64,000 nt of DNA. Origin: Auricularia sp. M13. Its lineage: Eukaryota; Basidiomycota; Agaricomycetes; Auriculariales; Auriculariaceae. Under the pieces are notes generated by a model. The model saw only the letters and a list, made by a program, of their open reading frames with translations. It ran no database searches and was not told where the DNA came from. Numbering within the stretch: the first letter of the stretch is position 1; each line of letters begins with the position of its first letter. Positions 8,827-18,601 of this stretch are shown here, piece by piece. Both the position numbers and the translations under genes were made by a program. The stretch spans positions 3,100,001 to 3,164,000 of the forward strand of contig CM073203.1 in assembly GCA_037042915.1 (NCBI GenBank). Direction: 5' to 3'.

Positions 8827-11800
8827 CTAAGGTGTTGTGTTACCAAATGGCAGCGTGCGATCACGCTTGAAAGCAGCAAGCATGTCGGCGGTCGGCACAA
8901 ACATCCTGACAGACTTGTATACATCGATAACTCGACTCGCGAAAGATGCCAGTATCTCAGACGATTCTGTGGTCGATATCAGGGCAAATAGGCGGCGCTT
9001 CGGAGTCAGGCGCTGAAGGTCGTCCCGCGAGAGCGGGAAAGACGTGCTGCGCGGTCCTGGGCTGAGTGACTTCCGCTGAGCATGGTATGCAGTGTCATAT
9101 GTGCTCCAGAAACTCTGTCGCAGGGTGCCAATACGCGTATCACTGCACAAGAAAAGTGCGTGCAGTGTGTCCTCCGTAGAGCATAAGCAGAGGCGGCAAA
9201 GGCGTAACTCCCTATCAATGTCCTCATCCCGGCGCCGTAGCATTTCTACTGCTAGTATGTGATCCGCGAGCAACAATCCAGTCAGGACGCGGCGATGTGG
9301 TCCGTACTTTATCCTTAGGTACGGTCGGAACTCCATGACTGCGGCAGGTCTCGGGCCGGTCTCATCGAATACCACACGGTTATGCAATAGATCCTGGCGC
9401 GTGCTACCGTGAATCTCCTGCTGTAGGTACTTATACATAGTCGTCTTGGTGTTGGACATCAGCCATTCGATCTGCCGTTGGGTTGGCGTGTCTGGCAAAA
9501 CCAAGCCAATGGAATTCAGGGCGTCGCGTAGTTGTGCATACCAGCCATTATGCGTGTGTGCCGATAGTGTATCTCTGAGTGCTGCTGCAACCAGATGCGA
9601 GTTAGGCAGGCCAAGTGCGTGCGAAAGGTAGCGAAGCTGAAGGTGGATACGACGGAACTTGATTGGCCAAAGACCGGTCTCGGTGAAAAGGATACAAAGC
9701 TGCGAGCGCTTTTGTACGCCGAGCAGACGCCTCAGGAATGTGTGCTGGACCTCCTCGAGTTCCTCTAGCTGTTTGAGAGTGCCCACCCCAGTCACTTCGC
9801 ACCCCCATGTCAAATGAGGGTCGATATGAGCAGTGTACAGCTTGCGGCCCTCCCATGGTGGGAGCTTACCGATGTGGGATTCGACAAAGAATGAGACATT
9901 AGCGGCCCGCCTTGCGCGCCGAGCACAGGTCTCGAAATGGCAGTCCCACATGTTTCCTGCACCGCTTGAGAAGGTAATCCCAACATAGGGCTGTTTTGTG
10001 ACAGTGCGCAGAGGGCGGCCATAAATAGAAAAGGCAGGCAGTGTTGGTTTCGACGCTCGCGGTGGTTGGATGACCATGACTACAGTTTTTGATAAGTTGA
10101 CCTTCATCTGATTCTGAGAGGCCCAAAGCGCGAGGTCATTCAACTTTGATTGTAGCCCTTCCGCGGACATGGAACATAGCGCAATATCGTCCGCATGTTC
10201 CAGGTGAGAAACGACTGATTGAGCAAGCAGGATGTCATCCCGATGTGATCTTGTCTTGAAATCGGCGATGTAGAGCAGGAATGCAAGCGGGGATCCAGGA
10301 TCCCCCATGAGAATGCCCAGTTCGGCGCTCATCTCGTCCGAAACGAAGCCGTTATGCCTGATGCGGTATCGCATATCCGTATAAAGAGTCCTGAGCCAGT
10401 CAATGATTGGGCCGCCGATTTTAGAATGCAGGAACTTGAGCCAGAGAATTGAGTGGTTCACTGAGGGGAATGCATTACTCAGGTCCACGAACGTCACGTA
10501 CAACGGTCGACCGGCGCGATGGCATTTCTCCGCCGCAACCCGCAGTATGAACGCGTTGTTCTCAGTGCGGTATGTCGGTCTAAAGCCGTTCTGAGAGGGC
10601 GGGAGGAGGGATTCCCGGTCTGCGAACTCCCGGATCCTGGAGTCAATGATAGTGGTGAGCAACTTCAGCAAGCAACACTCAAGCGCGATCATTCTGTAGT
10701 TTTCTGGGTTGTCATACGGGCCCTTCGCCTTCGGAACGGCCACAAGGAGGGAGAGCTTCCAGGACGAGGGAATTGTACGCTCGCGAATGCAACGGGAGAA
10801 GAACTCAGCCAGCTTCTCATTTGGCACCGCGATAATCGCCGAATAGGAGAGCGCATCAACCCCTTTCTGCGTTTTCAGATGAGGTATGACCTTAGCCTTT
10901 GCCGCGGCAACCTCATCTACTGTAATATCTCGCGTGAAAATGCCATCAGCGCTCGAGTCAGGAGAGTGTGACGGCAGGCTGTTCAGCAACGTTTCGGCGT
11001 GATTTCTCAGAGGAATGTCAAACTCCTCAGGTGGGCGAGTAGGCTGATGCAAGCGCGATTCAAACACATCAAATAGCAGGTCGTCGTCAACGTCTGCTTT
11101 GATATGTGCTGGGCGGCACCATTCATTAATCAGCTTCCAGAACTCACGGCGAGACTCCGCTGTAAGGAGACGTTCCCGATTTTCTTTCTGCTGCTCACTG
11201 AGCTGCCATCTGTTGCGATGCGAAGCTCTGTGTCTTTCATGCCAGAGAGCCGGGTTTTGCGTCCACTTCCCATTGCGTAATTTGAACCACCGCTCGTTGT
11301 GGAGATCGACATTCCGAGTGAATATTGTATCCTCGGAAGGCTTGGCGTCCTTTGACGAGGACTGCAGGGACATAGTGACTTTAAGTACCTGACGCGGCAC
11401 TTGATTCATCAGCTGCTCACTGAGCGGCGTCGAGGCATCGGTCTCAGCGCGGTACGGTTCTGGTGGAAGCGGCAGAGCAGTCCCCGCACGAGCCAGTGCG
11501 TCAGCGGCATCGTTACTCGCGTTTCCACTGTGACCCCTGACCCAATTGAAGTGCACCCGGGCAGCGCGACGGCGGATCGAGGAGTGGATTGATTGAAGCA
11601 TGTCGCCGTTGACACATTTCCAACCTAGTTCAGCTCTTGCCGGTGCCCATTCGGCCAGGCTACGAATGGCGTATTCAGAGTCAGTGTGAATGACCAGTAG
11701 CCGGCAGGGGTCAGCCATGTCGATCGCAACCTGGATAGCAAGTAATTCGGCCCGGTTGTTGGTCTGGTCACCATGAACACGCAGAGATCTATTGTGCGGG

Positions 11801-12933
11801 CTATGCGGTCCCCAAAAGATGCCAGCACCCGCCGAGGAGCTGTTTTTGCCGTTCTTTGTGCAACTCCCATCTGTATATACGTGTATGGGGTTGTCATCGT
11901 CGCAATAAACCGGTCCATATAGATCTGCCATAGCTTCCTCCCATGAGCGCGCACTCTGAGTAAGTTCCTCCAGGAGCTTATCAATGCCCGTGTCATCCTC
12001 ACGGAAGTTGAGCTCAGCAATGGGATGTAGTTTCCGCGGGCTCCGGACGCGTTGAGGCCGGCGAGCTGGCGTTGTCAGAGTGGCATTCAAAATGGCATGG
12101 TCTGAGAGACGGGCCTGCGGCGTGATGGAAAAGCGAGCGACGAGTTGCAGGTGAGATCGGGAGACAAGGGCGTAATCGATGACTGAGCGACCGAGGGATT
12201 GAAACGAGGTGAACATTCCCCCGCTCGTTTTGTCGTTGCCAACAGCACCGTTCAGAATGCACAGGTTCGCCTCCCGCGCAATGCGGAGGAGGTAGTTTCC
12301 GCGTGGATTGCGCTTCCCAGTGTCCCTGGATAGGCGGGGTGGATCGAGGGCCGGGTTACCGACGCCCTTTCCTGTCCTGGCGTTCATATCTCCTGTCAAG
12401 TAAACCGGCAAGCCTGAGACTTCGAGACCAGCAAGGATCTCCTCAAGGCGCTGTGTCGGATCAACTGACGCCCAGAGAGAAGGGTCGAGATGAGTGTTCT
12501 CAGGGTATAAGTAAGCGTTAACAATGTACATCTGCGGCAGCTTCAAAACCATTATATCTTCCCCGGACAAGTCGGTGCAGAGCTCAAGATCAACGGACTC
12601 ATGAACGATAGCTGCAACGCCACCCCACCCGTGGTCCATGTTCGGTCTGCACGGTCGGGTAACTGAAAGTATATGATAGCCATGGGGTAATTGCTTCTGC
12701 AGGCATTCAGCTTCCCCAGGCCGCAAGTGAGTCTCCTGAAGCAATAACACATCCACTGTCTTGATGAGGTGTACCATCGACGGACGCTTCAGTTTCAGTG
12801 CTAGGTTCCCTTTGATGTTCATAGACTTGATTACAAGTTCATTTGTGTCACGAATGCCTTTATTGACGGGCGAGCGCGAGCGTGCATGAGCCTCGCGGGC
12901 AGCGGTAACACGGGAACGGGCAGCACGATCCAT
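8827..12933 (-). CDS. LINE ORF2: endonuclease, RNase H, reverse transcriptase
   Basis: A 1368-residue polyprotein starting at ATG 12933. An AP-like endonuclease spans about 37-285 (LLLQETHL, YLTGDMNA, LSDHA). An RNase H domain follows at about 350-485 with all expected acidic residues (VYTDGSC D355, NNRAEL E396, IHTDSE D418, then GHSGNASNDAAD). Next comes the reverse transcriptase at about 660-1000 (FVDLSNAF D818, GDPGSPLAF, and catalytic HADD at 914-917 in place of the usual FADD/YADD). A Cys/His motif (LCRLCLCSTEDTLHALFLC) lies near the C-terminus. The RNase H lies before the RT, whereas in the common I, R1 and Tad clades it lies after it. No stop or frameshift is seen. Confidence 0.93.
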   Translation of the reverse strand: MDRAARSRVTAAREAHARSRSPVNKGIRDTNELVIKSMNIKGNLALKLKRPSMVHLIKTVDVLLLQETHLRPGEAECLQKQLPHGYHILSVTRPCRPNMDHGWGGVAAIVHESVDLELCTDLSGEDIMVLKLPQMYIVNAYLYPENTHLDPSLWASVDPTQRLEEILAGLEVSGLPVYLTGDMNARTGKGVGNPALDPPRLSRDTGKRNPRGNYLLRIAREANLCILNGAVGNDKTSGGMFTSFQSLGRSVIDYALVSRSHLQLVARFSITPQARLSDHAILNATLTTPARRPQRVRSPRKLHPIAELNFREDDTGIDKLLEELTQSARSWEEAMADLYGPVYCDDDNPIHVYTDGSCTKNGKNSSSAGAGIFWGPHSPHNRSLRVHGDQTNNRAELLAIQVAIDMADPCRLLVIHTDSEYAIRSLAEWAPARAELGWKCVNGDMLQSIHSSIRRRAARVHFNWVRGHSGNASNDAADALARAGTALPLPPEPYRAETDASTPLSEQLMNQVPRQVLKVTMSLQSSSKDAKPSEDTIFTRNVDLHNERWFKLRNGKWTQNPALWHERHRASHRNRWQLSEQQKENRERLLTAESRREFWKLINEWCRPAHIKADVDDDLLFDVFESRLHQPTRPPEEFDIPLRNHAETLLNSLPSHSPDSSADGIFTRDITVDEVAAAKAKVIPHLKTQKGVDALSYSAIIAVPNEKLAEFFSRCIRERTIPSSWKLSLLVAVPKAKGPYDNPENYRMIALECCLLKLLTTIIDSRIREFADRESLLPPSQNGFRPTYRTENNAFILRVAAEKCHRAGRPLYVTFVDLSNAFPSVNHSILWLKFLHSKIGGPIIDWLRTLYTDMRYRIRHNGFVSDEMSAELGILMGDPGSPLAFLLYIADFKTRSHRDDILLAQSVVSHLEHADDIALCSMSAEGLQSKLNDLALWASQNQMKVNLSKTVVMVIQPPRASKPTLPAFSIYGRPLRTVTKQPYVGITFSSGAGNMWDCHFETCARRARRAANVSFFVESHIGKLPPWEGRKLYTAHIDPHLTWGCEVTGVGTLKQLEELEEVQHTFLRRLLGVQKRSQLCILFTETGLWPIKFRRIHLQLRYLSHALGLPNSHLVAAALRDTLSAHTHNGWYAQLRDALNSIGLVLPDTPTQRQIEWLMSNTKTTMYKYLQQEIHGSTRQDLLHNRVVFDETGPRPAAVMEFRPYLRIKYGPHRRVLTGLLLADHILAVEMLRRRDEDIDRELRLCRLCLCSTEDTLHALFLCSDTRIGTLRQSFWSTYDTAYHAQRKSLSPGPRSTSFPLSRDDLQRLTPKRRLFALISTTESSEILASFASRVIDVYKSVRMFVPTADMLAAFKRDRTLPFGNTTP

Positions 12934-12954
12934 AGAAGCACCCGTCTGCCACCG

Positions 12955-13824
12955 TCAAGCGCGACGGCGGTCACGGCGGTCACGGCGGTCATGGTCGCCT
13001 TCGCGGTTGCGCGAGGGGTACGGGCGCTCAGTCTGACTCTTGCGCATGAGGTCGGCGAGAGACGCGACGGTCATCGTATCTGCAACAGGGATGGCGCGGA
13101 GTGAGCTGTAACCCTCGTCGCGTTTGCGCCAGAACGCCATGAAGCGCTCAAAGTTCGGCCGGGTCGAGAACTGGAAGTAGCGCCAGACAGCGCTGTTGTC
13201 GTTGGGTGGAAGGAACGTCTTGACGGGCACCGGGCAGCCGCCGTTGCCGTGCGCGAGGTTCTCGCAAAGGCTCTTGACGAAGCGCATGTTGAACTTGTCG
13301 TCCTTCCAGGTGAGGGCCGGGGTACCATCCGGGCACGACGGCTGGCCGATGCGACAGGTGATCCAGTCGTCCTCGCCGGCGTCGCCATCTTCGTAAACGA
13401 CGGGGTCGCGCGGGTCGAGATCGATAGGGCTGCCGCGGCCAGTGCTTGCGGACGTTGAGCCGCGACGCGGACGCTTGTTGGCCCGTGTGTCGCGATCGTC
13501 CTCCTCATAGTCGTCACGGGCGCGAGCAGAGCGATGGTGCGACGGGAGCTGTCGCTGCTCTGAATTATCAGAGGTCTTGAGGTGCACGCGCGTCGAATCC
13601 AGATGGTCGTCGTGTTCCTGGACGTGCCGCTGCATGTCGCGACGGAAGGCCGTGAACGTAGCCCAATCGTCGATAGCGTCGGCGGTGAGCTTGCGGATGT
13701 CTTCCTGGGCCTGCGATAGCTCCTCGTTCGTCGCGTTGATAGCGCCGGCCGCGTCAGTGATGGTGTTTAAAGGAAGTTTCGGCCAACACCGAGCCCCGCG
13801 CGCGTCTTGTTCTTCTTTTACCAC
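12955..13824 (-). CDS. LINE ORF1 protein, 5' end uncertain
   Basis: About 290 codons, ending 21 nt before the ORF2 ATG. The N-terminal part is helical and acidic (NEELSQAQEDIRKLTADAID), the middle is charged (YEEDDRDTRANKRPRRG), and the C-terminal part contains RYFQFSTRPNFERFMAFWRK and ends in a basic RDRRDRRRA tail. This fits a LINE ORF1 nucleic-acid-binding protein, though I see no CCHC knuckle or clear RRM. The first in-frame ATG is only at about 13635; upstream there is only GTG, so the true start is either lost by 5' truncation or lies in the part now merged with the F-box gene flank. Confidence 0.7.
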   Translation of the reverse strand: MVKEEQDARGARCWPKLPLNTITDAAGAINATNEELSQAQEDIRKLTADAIDDWATFTAFRRDMQRHVQEHDDHLDSTRVHLKTSDNSEQRQLPSHHRSARARDDYEEDDRDTRANKRPRRGSTSASTGRGSPIDLDPRDPVVYEDGDAGEDDWITCRIGQPSCPDGTPALTWKDDKFNMRFVKSLCENLAHGNGGCPVPVKTFLPPNDNSAVWRYFQFSTRPNFERFMAFWRKRDEGYSSLRAIPVADTMTVASLADLMRKSQTERPYPSRNREGDHDRRDRRDRRRA

Positions 13825-13847
13825 CTCGTCGCCCCTTGAACACGTAA

Positions 13848-15284
13848 ATGTCGCGCAAACGGTGCGCCTCCGGAGATCTATGCTGGTGAATACCTATCTG
13901 ATACGGACACAGGGCCAGGACCAGCAAAAACTCCGCCAATCATCCGCGAAGTTCACGAAGAGTGCTGCCGGCTCTGCCGAACGAGATTTTGCTCGAGATC
14001 TGGCACCAGCTTCCTCCTCTGGAACGCGTCTGCGTTTCACAGGTCTGCAGGAAGTGGCGCAGCATGGCTTTGGCCCTGCCCAGCCTATGGACGCATGTCG
14101 CGGTGGTGGCTGAAGAAGGTCATGGGCACAACTGCGTCTGCCCTCCGCGCCCGCCTCAGAACACGAGGGAAATTATGAGCAATGTCTACTACCCATGGAA
14201 AAGGGCGCACAACGCAGGCTTCTTGCGTCAGCTTCTCGCGCGGAGCCGCGACCTACCGCTGCAAGTGACCATACTTGCTCGCGGATGTCGTCGCCACTAT
14301 GGCACCTCCTTTTCTTACGCTTTTGACGACCACAGACAAAGAATTGTCCGCATTCACCTGGAATACTCGTCGGAAACGCAATTTTTGGACTTCCTCAAGT
14401 ATTGCAACTTTGACCTGCCCGCTGTGCGCACTCTTTCGGCGGGATTCGACGACCGAGAGATCCACTACGACGACATACCAGTTCGCTCCGCAAATCCCAA
14501 GTGCCTGCCTGTCCTCAGCCAAGTGGTCTTTGGAGCTTCGGCATGCATCCCCTGGTGCTGCATCCCGTTGCCCGGCGTCCAGGAACTCACGCTGACGCCG
14601 GATAACGTACGCCCCGTCAGCAATGCACTGACTTCCTGCACCAACCTGTCGCGCCTGACTATCCTCATGGCGCAATTCGACCCGCCGAGCTCGCAACAGG
14701 CCGCCAATCCCGACGTCCAACGCTTCCTGGACGACGTCGCACGCGTGCCGCAACTCTGCTTCGGTCAGATCGCCGCGGCGCACGAGACGTTTCTCCTGAC
14801 TGCCTTCAATGACGCGCGCTTCCGCCATTTGACGCTGGACTACTGCGGCCGTGTACGGCGCCGGTCGTCAGGCCGGTATTTGTCGCTGCCCAGCCCATGT
14901 GACGCACTCAGGGCTCCGGTGCGCGTTACACTAACGCTGCGCGATGGCGTGTATGGGATCACCGTGTTCGATGTCGAGGACCACCGCCGGGACATCTACA
15001 TGGACGAATCGACCATCCGTTTGGCGCCTGGGCTCTGGGAATTCTACCTCAAACAGCAGACCGTCTCTTCGGCGACTGTGGACGCCAATGCATGGCATTA
15101 CTTTGCCGTTGGCCTTCCCACTGAATGTGCGATTCCCGAGTTGACTGTCGTCGTGCTGCAGCGCGCTACAGAACTCCAACGCGTAACCCTCGAGCGTTTC
15201 TCATCCCTACACACGCTCCGCATCAACGTCGTAGCCCATGGTCTTGGACTTTCGAGCGCGTCTGTGCGATCTCTCGTATCATGA
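13848..15284 (+). CDS. F-box-like protein, group A (2 exons)
   Basis: Exon 1 (13848-13861) reads MSRK plus CG; a 51-nt intron (13862-13912, GTGCGC..CTGATAC..ACACAG) follows; exon 2 runs 13913-15284. The joined start reads MSRKR-A-RTSKNSANHPRS, then the F-box (LPALPNEILLEIWHQLPPLE, CRKWRSMALALPSLWTHVAV). It resembles the gene at 961-2509 along its length, but stops about 35 residues early (RSLVS). It is followed at once by a partial second copy. The LINE at 8.4-13.8 kb lies directly upstream, so little promoter sequence of its own remains. Confidence 0.8.
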
Positions 15285-15305
15285 ATTCTTTCACTGGCGC
15301 ATTTA

Positions 15306-16135
15306 TCCGGTGCCTAACCTCCAAGTGCCCCACCCTCACGCCCAGCCAGATCGCTGAGGCAATCGAGCCCCTCTTGTGCTGTCCAAACCTGCTGCGATTC
15401 ACCATCGTCGTGACGCATCTCTTTCCGCCCTTCTGGCCTCGGCACGTCTCACGTGTCCTCGGGCTCCTCGCACGCGTGCCTGAGCTGTGGGTCAGCCGCA
15501 TCGGCGAGGCGCAGGAGCATTTTGTGTCCGCATGGTTCGACGATGCCCGGTACAGAAACTTGACGCTCGACTACGTCGGCTTAGAGTGCCGCCGCGACTC
15601 ACCATCGCATGCGTCATTGCCTTCTCCATGCGATGCGCTCACTGAGTCCGTCCGGCTCACCTTGACGCGGCTTCGGCGAACGGTATACAAAATCTCGGTG
15701 ATTGACGCGACGGAATGCCAGAGAAATTTTCTCGTGGACTACCGACCCCGACGAATGGCCGCCGCGCTCTGGGACTGCTACCTCCGCAACAAGCGCGTGG
15801 AGTCCGCAGTCGTCGACGCCACCGCATGGAAGTTCTTCGCTGTCGGCCTGCCTGCCGAATGCACAATTCCAGAGCTGACGCTCGTCGTTCAGAGGACGCC
15901 CAATGAACTGCTGAGCGTCACTCTGAAACGGTTTTCTGGCTTGCGCAAGCTGCGCATCGACGTTCTCCGGCAGGGCCTGCGGTTCGAGAGCGCATTGATA
16001 CTGCGTCTTGTGCAGTCCCGCGCGCGCAAGGCTCTGGCGCAGTTACTGCCTATTCTATCACTGAAGTCAAACGCAATCATAGGAGCAGAAACCGCGAGTA
16101 TCTTGTCAACAGTGTGTCATGTGTTGGAGTATTAG
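15306..16135 (+). pseudogene. Partial group A F-box copy lacking the F-box
   Basis: An open frame of about 275 codons matches the second half of group A proteins: LTPSQIAEAIEPLLCCPNLL corresponds to LTPDNVRPVSNALTSCTNLS of the preceding gene. It ends in LRIDVLRQGLRFESALILRL and a tail like that of the 961-2509 protein. The F-box half is missing, so it looks like a truncated tandem duplicate. It has no stop inside; an N-terminally short product is possible but has no obvious promoter. Confidence 0.7.
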
Positions 16136-16331
16136 ATTCTGAAAGCTGTCGAGTTTCAAGGAGGGATCTAACCTCCCAGGCGGTCATCCTAGTTATTTAC
16201 AAGATGGAAGCAGTGTATGATGGCCGAATGGATCACAGTCATTGCTTCAAAGCTCGGACTCTACAAACTAGTAGCACATGCTTCCCCATCGTATTTTCCT
16301 ATAAAGGTACATTTCATTTGCGATATGACGA

Positions 16332-16541
16332 CTACATGCTTGAATCAGTTGGTTGTGGCGTCGGGTGATGCAGAATCCAGGTGTGCCTCGAAAACGAGCT
16401 CTCGGACTCGCGTACGCTTTCTACGACGACGCGCTGCACAAGCCGTAGCAAAGGCTCGACGCTCTCGCGAGTCAGAGTGACAAACGGCGGGAGAAGCGGC
16501 CGGACGTAGATGCTCGCCAGCGGTGGTAACTGGGGTGACAA
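16332..16541 (-). pseudogene. Group C F-box protein, C-terminal fragment
   Basis: About 70 codons resembling only the last part of group C proteins: LPPLASIYVRPLLPPF and LLRLVQRVVVESV correspond to LPLASIVIQQDYLDSL and FFPLAERVVVGNEYL of the 40943-42612 gene. No F-box or middle part is present. Confidence 0.6.
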
Positions 16542-16852
16542 TGTCGTGTATATCTTCCGTTGCTTTGCTGTCCCATTATTCAGCTGAATCTGAGTACTAT
16601 AAGGGTAAAATTACCTCGAGCCATCATCCTGAATGATTTCTGGGTTCACAGTCTTGCCCTTTTTGATTATTCTCCATCAATGACCGCGAGCACAGTAACC
16701 GATTTACATCTCGTTTCGACGCTCTATGTAACCGTTCAAATATGATCTTCCAGTAAACGACAGTGCTTCAAAGTAAATGTCTCTGGAGTTGTTCAGCGGA
16801 CGGAGAAATATATGGACAACGAATACAGACGACCAGCGCAAAAGTGTTTGTG

Positions 16853-18560
16853 TCATTCTTCAAGTTCGCACACTGCGTCGCCCAAAGCAGGGGACGAGCT
16901 GAATTGCAGGTCACTCACTGGCTCTCCGTCGAGAAATTCGGCAATGACTATCCGTCTGGTGTGCTCCTGGATCAGCACACGCTGTGCCAGAGGCGCGAGA
17001 CACGCCAGGTCGCAAAAGCGCAGCTGCCCCGCCCACACCACCTCGACGCGCACTTCCGCAAGCTGGGCGCGGCTATACGACACCAGCAGGGGTATCGTCG
17101 CCGGAAAGGCGACCGTGACGTAGTCGTCCACGTCGGAGGATGCTGAGAGCATGAGCGTTAGTTCGTCGAGTTGCGCGGCTCGCACTGGCCTAGCAGAATC
17201 GTGGGCCGAGATCAGGTTCCATGATTCGTCGATGTCCTCTAAGCCTGCCGTCATGGTGAGAGTTCGGAACGACGGGAGGATCCTATCCCAGACGACCCGC
17301 TCGGACGCGAAGTCTATCATGGCACGGAGAGGCAACGACACAGATGAGAGCCGATCTAGACAGCGCATGAAGGGATGTCCTACATCCCACCAGTCCCTAT
17401 CGGGCGAGACTAGGATATAGTGTGTACCGCTGTCGGCGCCCGTCAAAGCAACCCGTTCCTCGCCTGAGTCGATTGTCATGGACCATTTGCCAAGCACCTT
17501 CGCCGCCAAAGCATCGATTGTGGCTGGGACATTATCAGCGCTGTGCGCCTCAAAGCGCCGAACGGTATGGATGATGCGGTGTTTGATGAACGCAGAGAAA
17601 TCCACCGACCTGCTGTAGGTGTAGAACAGCAGGACGGTAATAGATGGCGGCACGGTGGGGAGTAGGGACAGGAAATCGACGGTAACACCGTTGAGACTGA
17701 GAGATGTGAGTCCGGGGAAAATGTTGAATAGATTGTGCAGCTCGAGCCCGTCTAAAGTTGTTCTCGGAATACGCCCCCAAAACTCGCGCAGGGACAGCAT
17801 CGGCTCGAATCCGCGAGAGATAAAGAAGTTTTCGAGCGATAGGCGTTGCAGGCAGGGCGCTAGTAGGGGTCCCAAGGGACCAGGAAGTTCACAGATGTAA
17901 TCTTGAACGATTAGAAAGGTCAGCTCCTTCAGAATCGGAGCAGCACGGCTGAAGATGGTCGGCAGGGCGCTGAAGGAGGCAGCGTAAATTTCGAGGCAAT
18001 GTATACGGTCTATGTTTTGTGCCAGGAGGTTAATGATGCTGTCAGAGTCGCCAGAAGACTCGTTATACGTCACCCAAGACACATCGCACGGCAGAGGGTG
18101 GGAACGTGACAACAGCGTCGATAGCCTCGTCAGCTGGTGCTCCGTTGTGTCAGGCAAGATCACACGGGTCCACAAGCGTCTTTCTGCCAGTGCAAATCGA
18201 CGCCATGCACGGGATACATGCGAGACGGTGGTGCGCTCGGCGAGAGTGTCTAGCGGCGCGAAGAGTTTGCCGAACAGTTCCACAGGCAGTCGCATTATCA
18301 GATCTGGATGAGAACCGTTGCATTGCTCTTTGAATTCTGCAAATGCCTCGTCGACAACAGACTGCACGGCGGCGGTTACGGCCTCGACAAGATCGGGAAG
18401 ATTTTGAGTTGCTTTGCTGTGCATTATCAGAACGTTATTCAGCTCTTATAGAGCAGCGCTACCTTAAGCTTTTATCCTGAACTTCACTCCAAAGGGCGCG
18501 GAGGGCATCCGTAACGCAGTCGCGCAGCGTGCCACGGTGGAATGGTGAGAGGGAGAGCAT
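16853..18560 (-). CDS. F-box-like protein, group B (2 exons)
   Basis: Exon 1 is 18560-18463 (98 nt, MLSLSPFHRGTLRDCVTDAL and following), then a 46-nt intron 18462-18417 (GTAGCG..TTCTGATAATGCACAG), then exon 2 18416-16853; 553 residues. The ATG at 18424 lies inside the intron 3' end and is not the likely start, because four paralogues keep the same first exon, phase and intron while lacking that ATG. The F-box is about residues 75-120 (LIMRLPVELFGKLFAPLDTL, VSHVSRAWRRFALAERRLWT). The remainder has LRR-like LTSLSLNGVTVDFLSLLP repeats and ends in RRIVIAEFLDGEPVSD. Likely a ubiquitin-ligase adaptor. Confidence 0.85.
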
Positions 18561-18601
18561 CGCAGTTTGTTTGTGCGTGTTGTCCCTCCCCTCGACCCGG
18601 A
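18561..18601 (-). promoter_or_regulatory. Group B upstream element
   Basis: Just before the ATG, the minus strand reads CAACACGCACAAACAAACTG, like the GTCAACA..GCAAACAA element found before the other group B starts. Confidence 0.45.

Larger units (their letters stand above)
8381..13824 (-). mobile_element. Non-LTR retrotransposon (LINE), two ORFs
   Basis: The element spans ORF1 (13824-12955), ORF2 (12933-8827), a 3' UTR and a tetranucleotide tail. ORF2 is unbroken over 1368 codons, so the copy is young. The 5' end cannot be placed exactly: ORF1 has no in-frame ATG at its beginning, and the group A F-box gene begins at 13848. The copy is therefore probably 5'-truncated or starts between about 13800 and 13845. 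I could not find a convincing target-site duplication. No LTRs are present. Confidence 0.88.

Noticed and set aside
12955-13824. GTG at 13824 as true start of LINE ORF1
   Set aside because: Eukaryotic mRNA normally uses ATG; a 5'-truncated element is the simpler explanation.
15657-15906. Short ORFs on both strands within the partial F-box copy
   Set aside because: Out-of-frame shadows of the group A reading frame.
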